Positions 5,552 through 5,592 of a stretch of 5,592 nt of DNA are shown piece after piece (position 1 is the stretch's first letter; every line of letters starts with the position of its first letter). Position numbers and translations under genes: made by a program. The stretch is from NCBI GenBank assembly GCA_029267795.1, contig JAJUHR010000137.1, positions 1-5,592 of the forward strand. Reading direction: 5' to 3'. Below the pieces are notes generated by a model, which worked only from the letters and a program-made list of their open reading frames with translations, was not told the DNA's origin and ran no database searches. Origin of the DNA: Planctomycetota bacterium (GTDB lineage: Bacteria > Planctomycetota > Phycisphaerae > Phycisphaerales > Phycisphaeraceae).

Positions 5552-5592
5552 ATGAAGCTCGGGGTGGCTGTGTTGGAGCGAAGCGACACCAC
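5552..5592 (+). CDS. Possible start of a downstream gene, cut by the window edge
   Basis: An ATG at 5552 opens a frame of 13 codons (MKLGVAVLERSDT) that has no stop before the edge. AGGTGG lies 6 bases upstream (5540-5545), a good ribosome-site match. Against this, the last 29 bases form an inverted repeat like the preceding repeat cluster, so the frame may be chance translation of a repeat. I do not recognise the peptide. Confidence 0.22.
   Translation, partial: MKLGVAVLERSDT
5564..5592. repeat. Imperfect inverted repeat at the right edge
   Basis: GTGG (5564-5567) pairs with CCAC (5589-5592), and TGT (5571-5573) with ACA (5586-5588), leaving CTG bulged. Inside is GAGCGAAGC, a central motif reminiscent of REP-type palindromes. 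No TAG head lies directly in front, and the element may extend beyond the window. Confidence 0.35.

Larger units (their letters stand above)
5356..5592. other. Repeat-rich region downstream of bamA
   Basis: After the bamA stop come a C8 run (5378-5385), four consecutive palindromes each preceded by TAG, a more A/T-rich stretch (5499-5540), and a fifth imperfect inverted repeat or gene start reaching the window edge. The individual elements are listed separately. Confidence 0.7.

Overview
The window is high-GC bacterial DNA holding two ordinary housekeeping loci that point away from each other, plus a repeat-rich tail. The product of the rightward gene is an outer-membrane assembly protein of the BamA/Omp85 family, so the host has an outer membrane. 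The leftward genes are an alpha/beta-type pyruvate dehydrogenase operon. GC content, the TTG start, and the style of the BamA barrel suggest a planctomycete (Phycisphaerae-like) or a similar environmental diderm. This placement is an impression from reading the proteins, not a computed result.

Positions 1-2449 (minus strand) read pdhA (E1 alpha, 1373-2449), then pdhB (E1 beta, best start 1316), then a 190-bp spacer, then the first 46 residues of pdhC (E2 lipoyl domain, cut by the window edge). E1 alpha and E1 beta form the thiamine-diphosphate enzyme that decarboxylates pyruvate. E2 takes the acetyl group on its lipoyl-lysine and passes it to CoA. All the key residues I know for these families are present.

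Positions 2450-2997 are a 548-bp divergent spacer. I find no credible gene in it. It holds a weak candidate promoter for each direction, a strong GC hairpin directly in front of pdhA, and a C-rich, G-poor stretch on the plus strand.

Positions 2998-5355 (plus strand) are bamA: TTG start, signal peptide, five POTRA repeats and a C-terminal beta-barrel ending in Phe.

Positions 5356-5592 are the most unusual part. Four different palindromes stand in a row in the same orientation. Each is directly preceded by the triplet TAG (CTAG, ATAG, GTAG, GTAG) and separated from the next by 4-7 mostly A/T-rich bases. This resembles the head-plus-palindrome layout of REP elements mobilised by RAYT transposases, but with a different palindrome in each unit. 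A fifth inverted repeat, or alternatively the start of a new gene, runs into the right edge. I see no CRISPR, rRNA, tRNA, transposase gene or defence system here.
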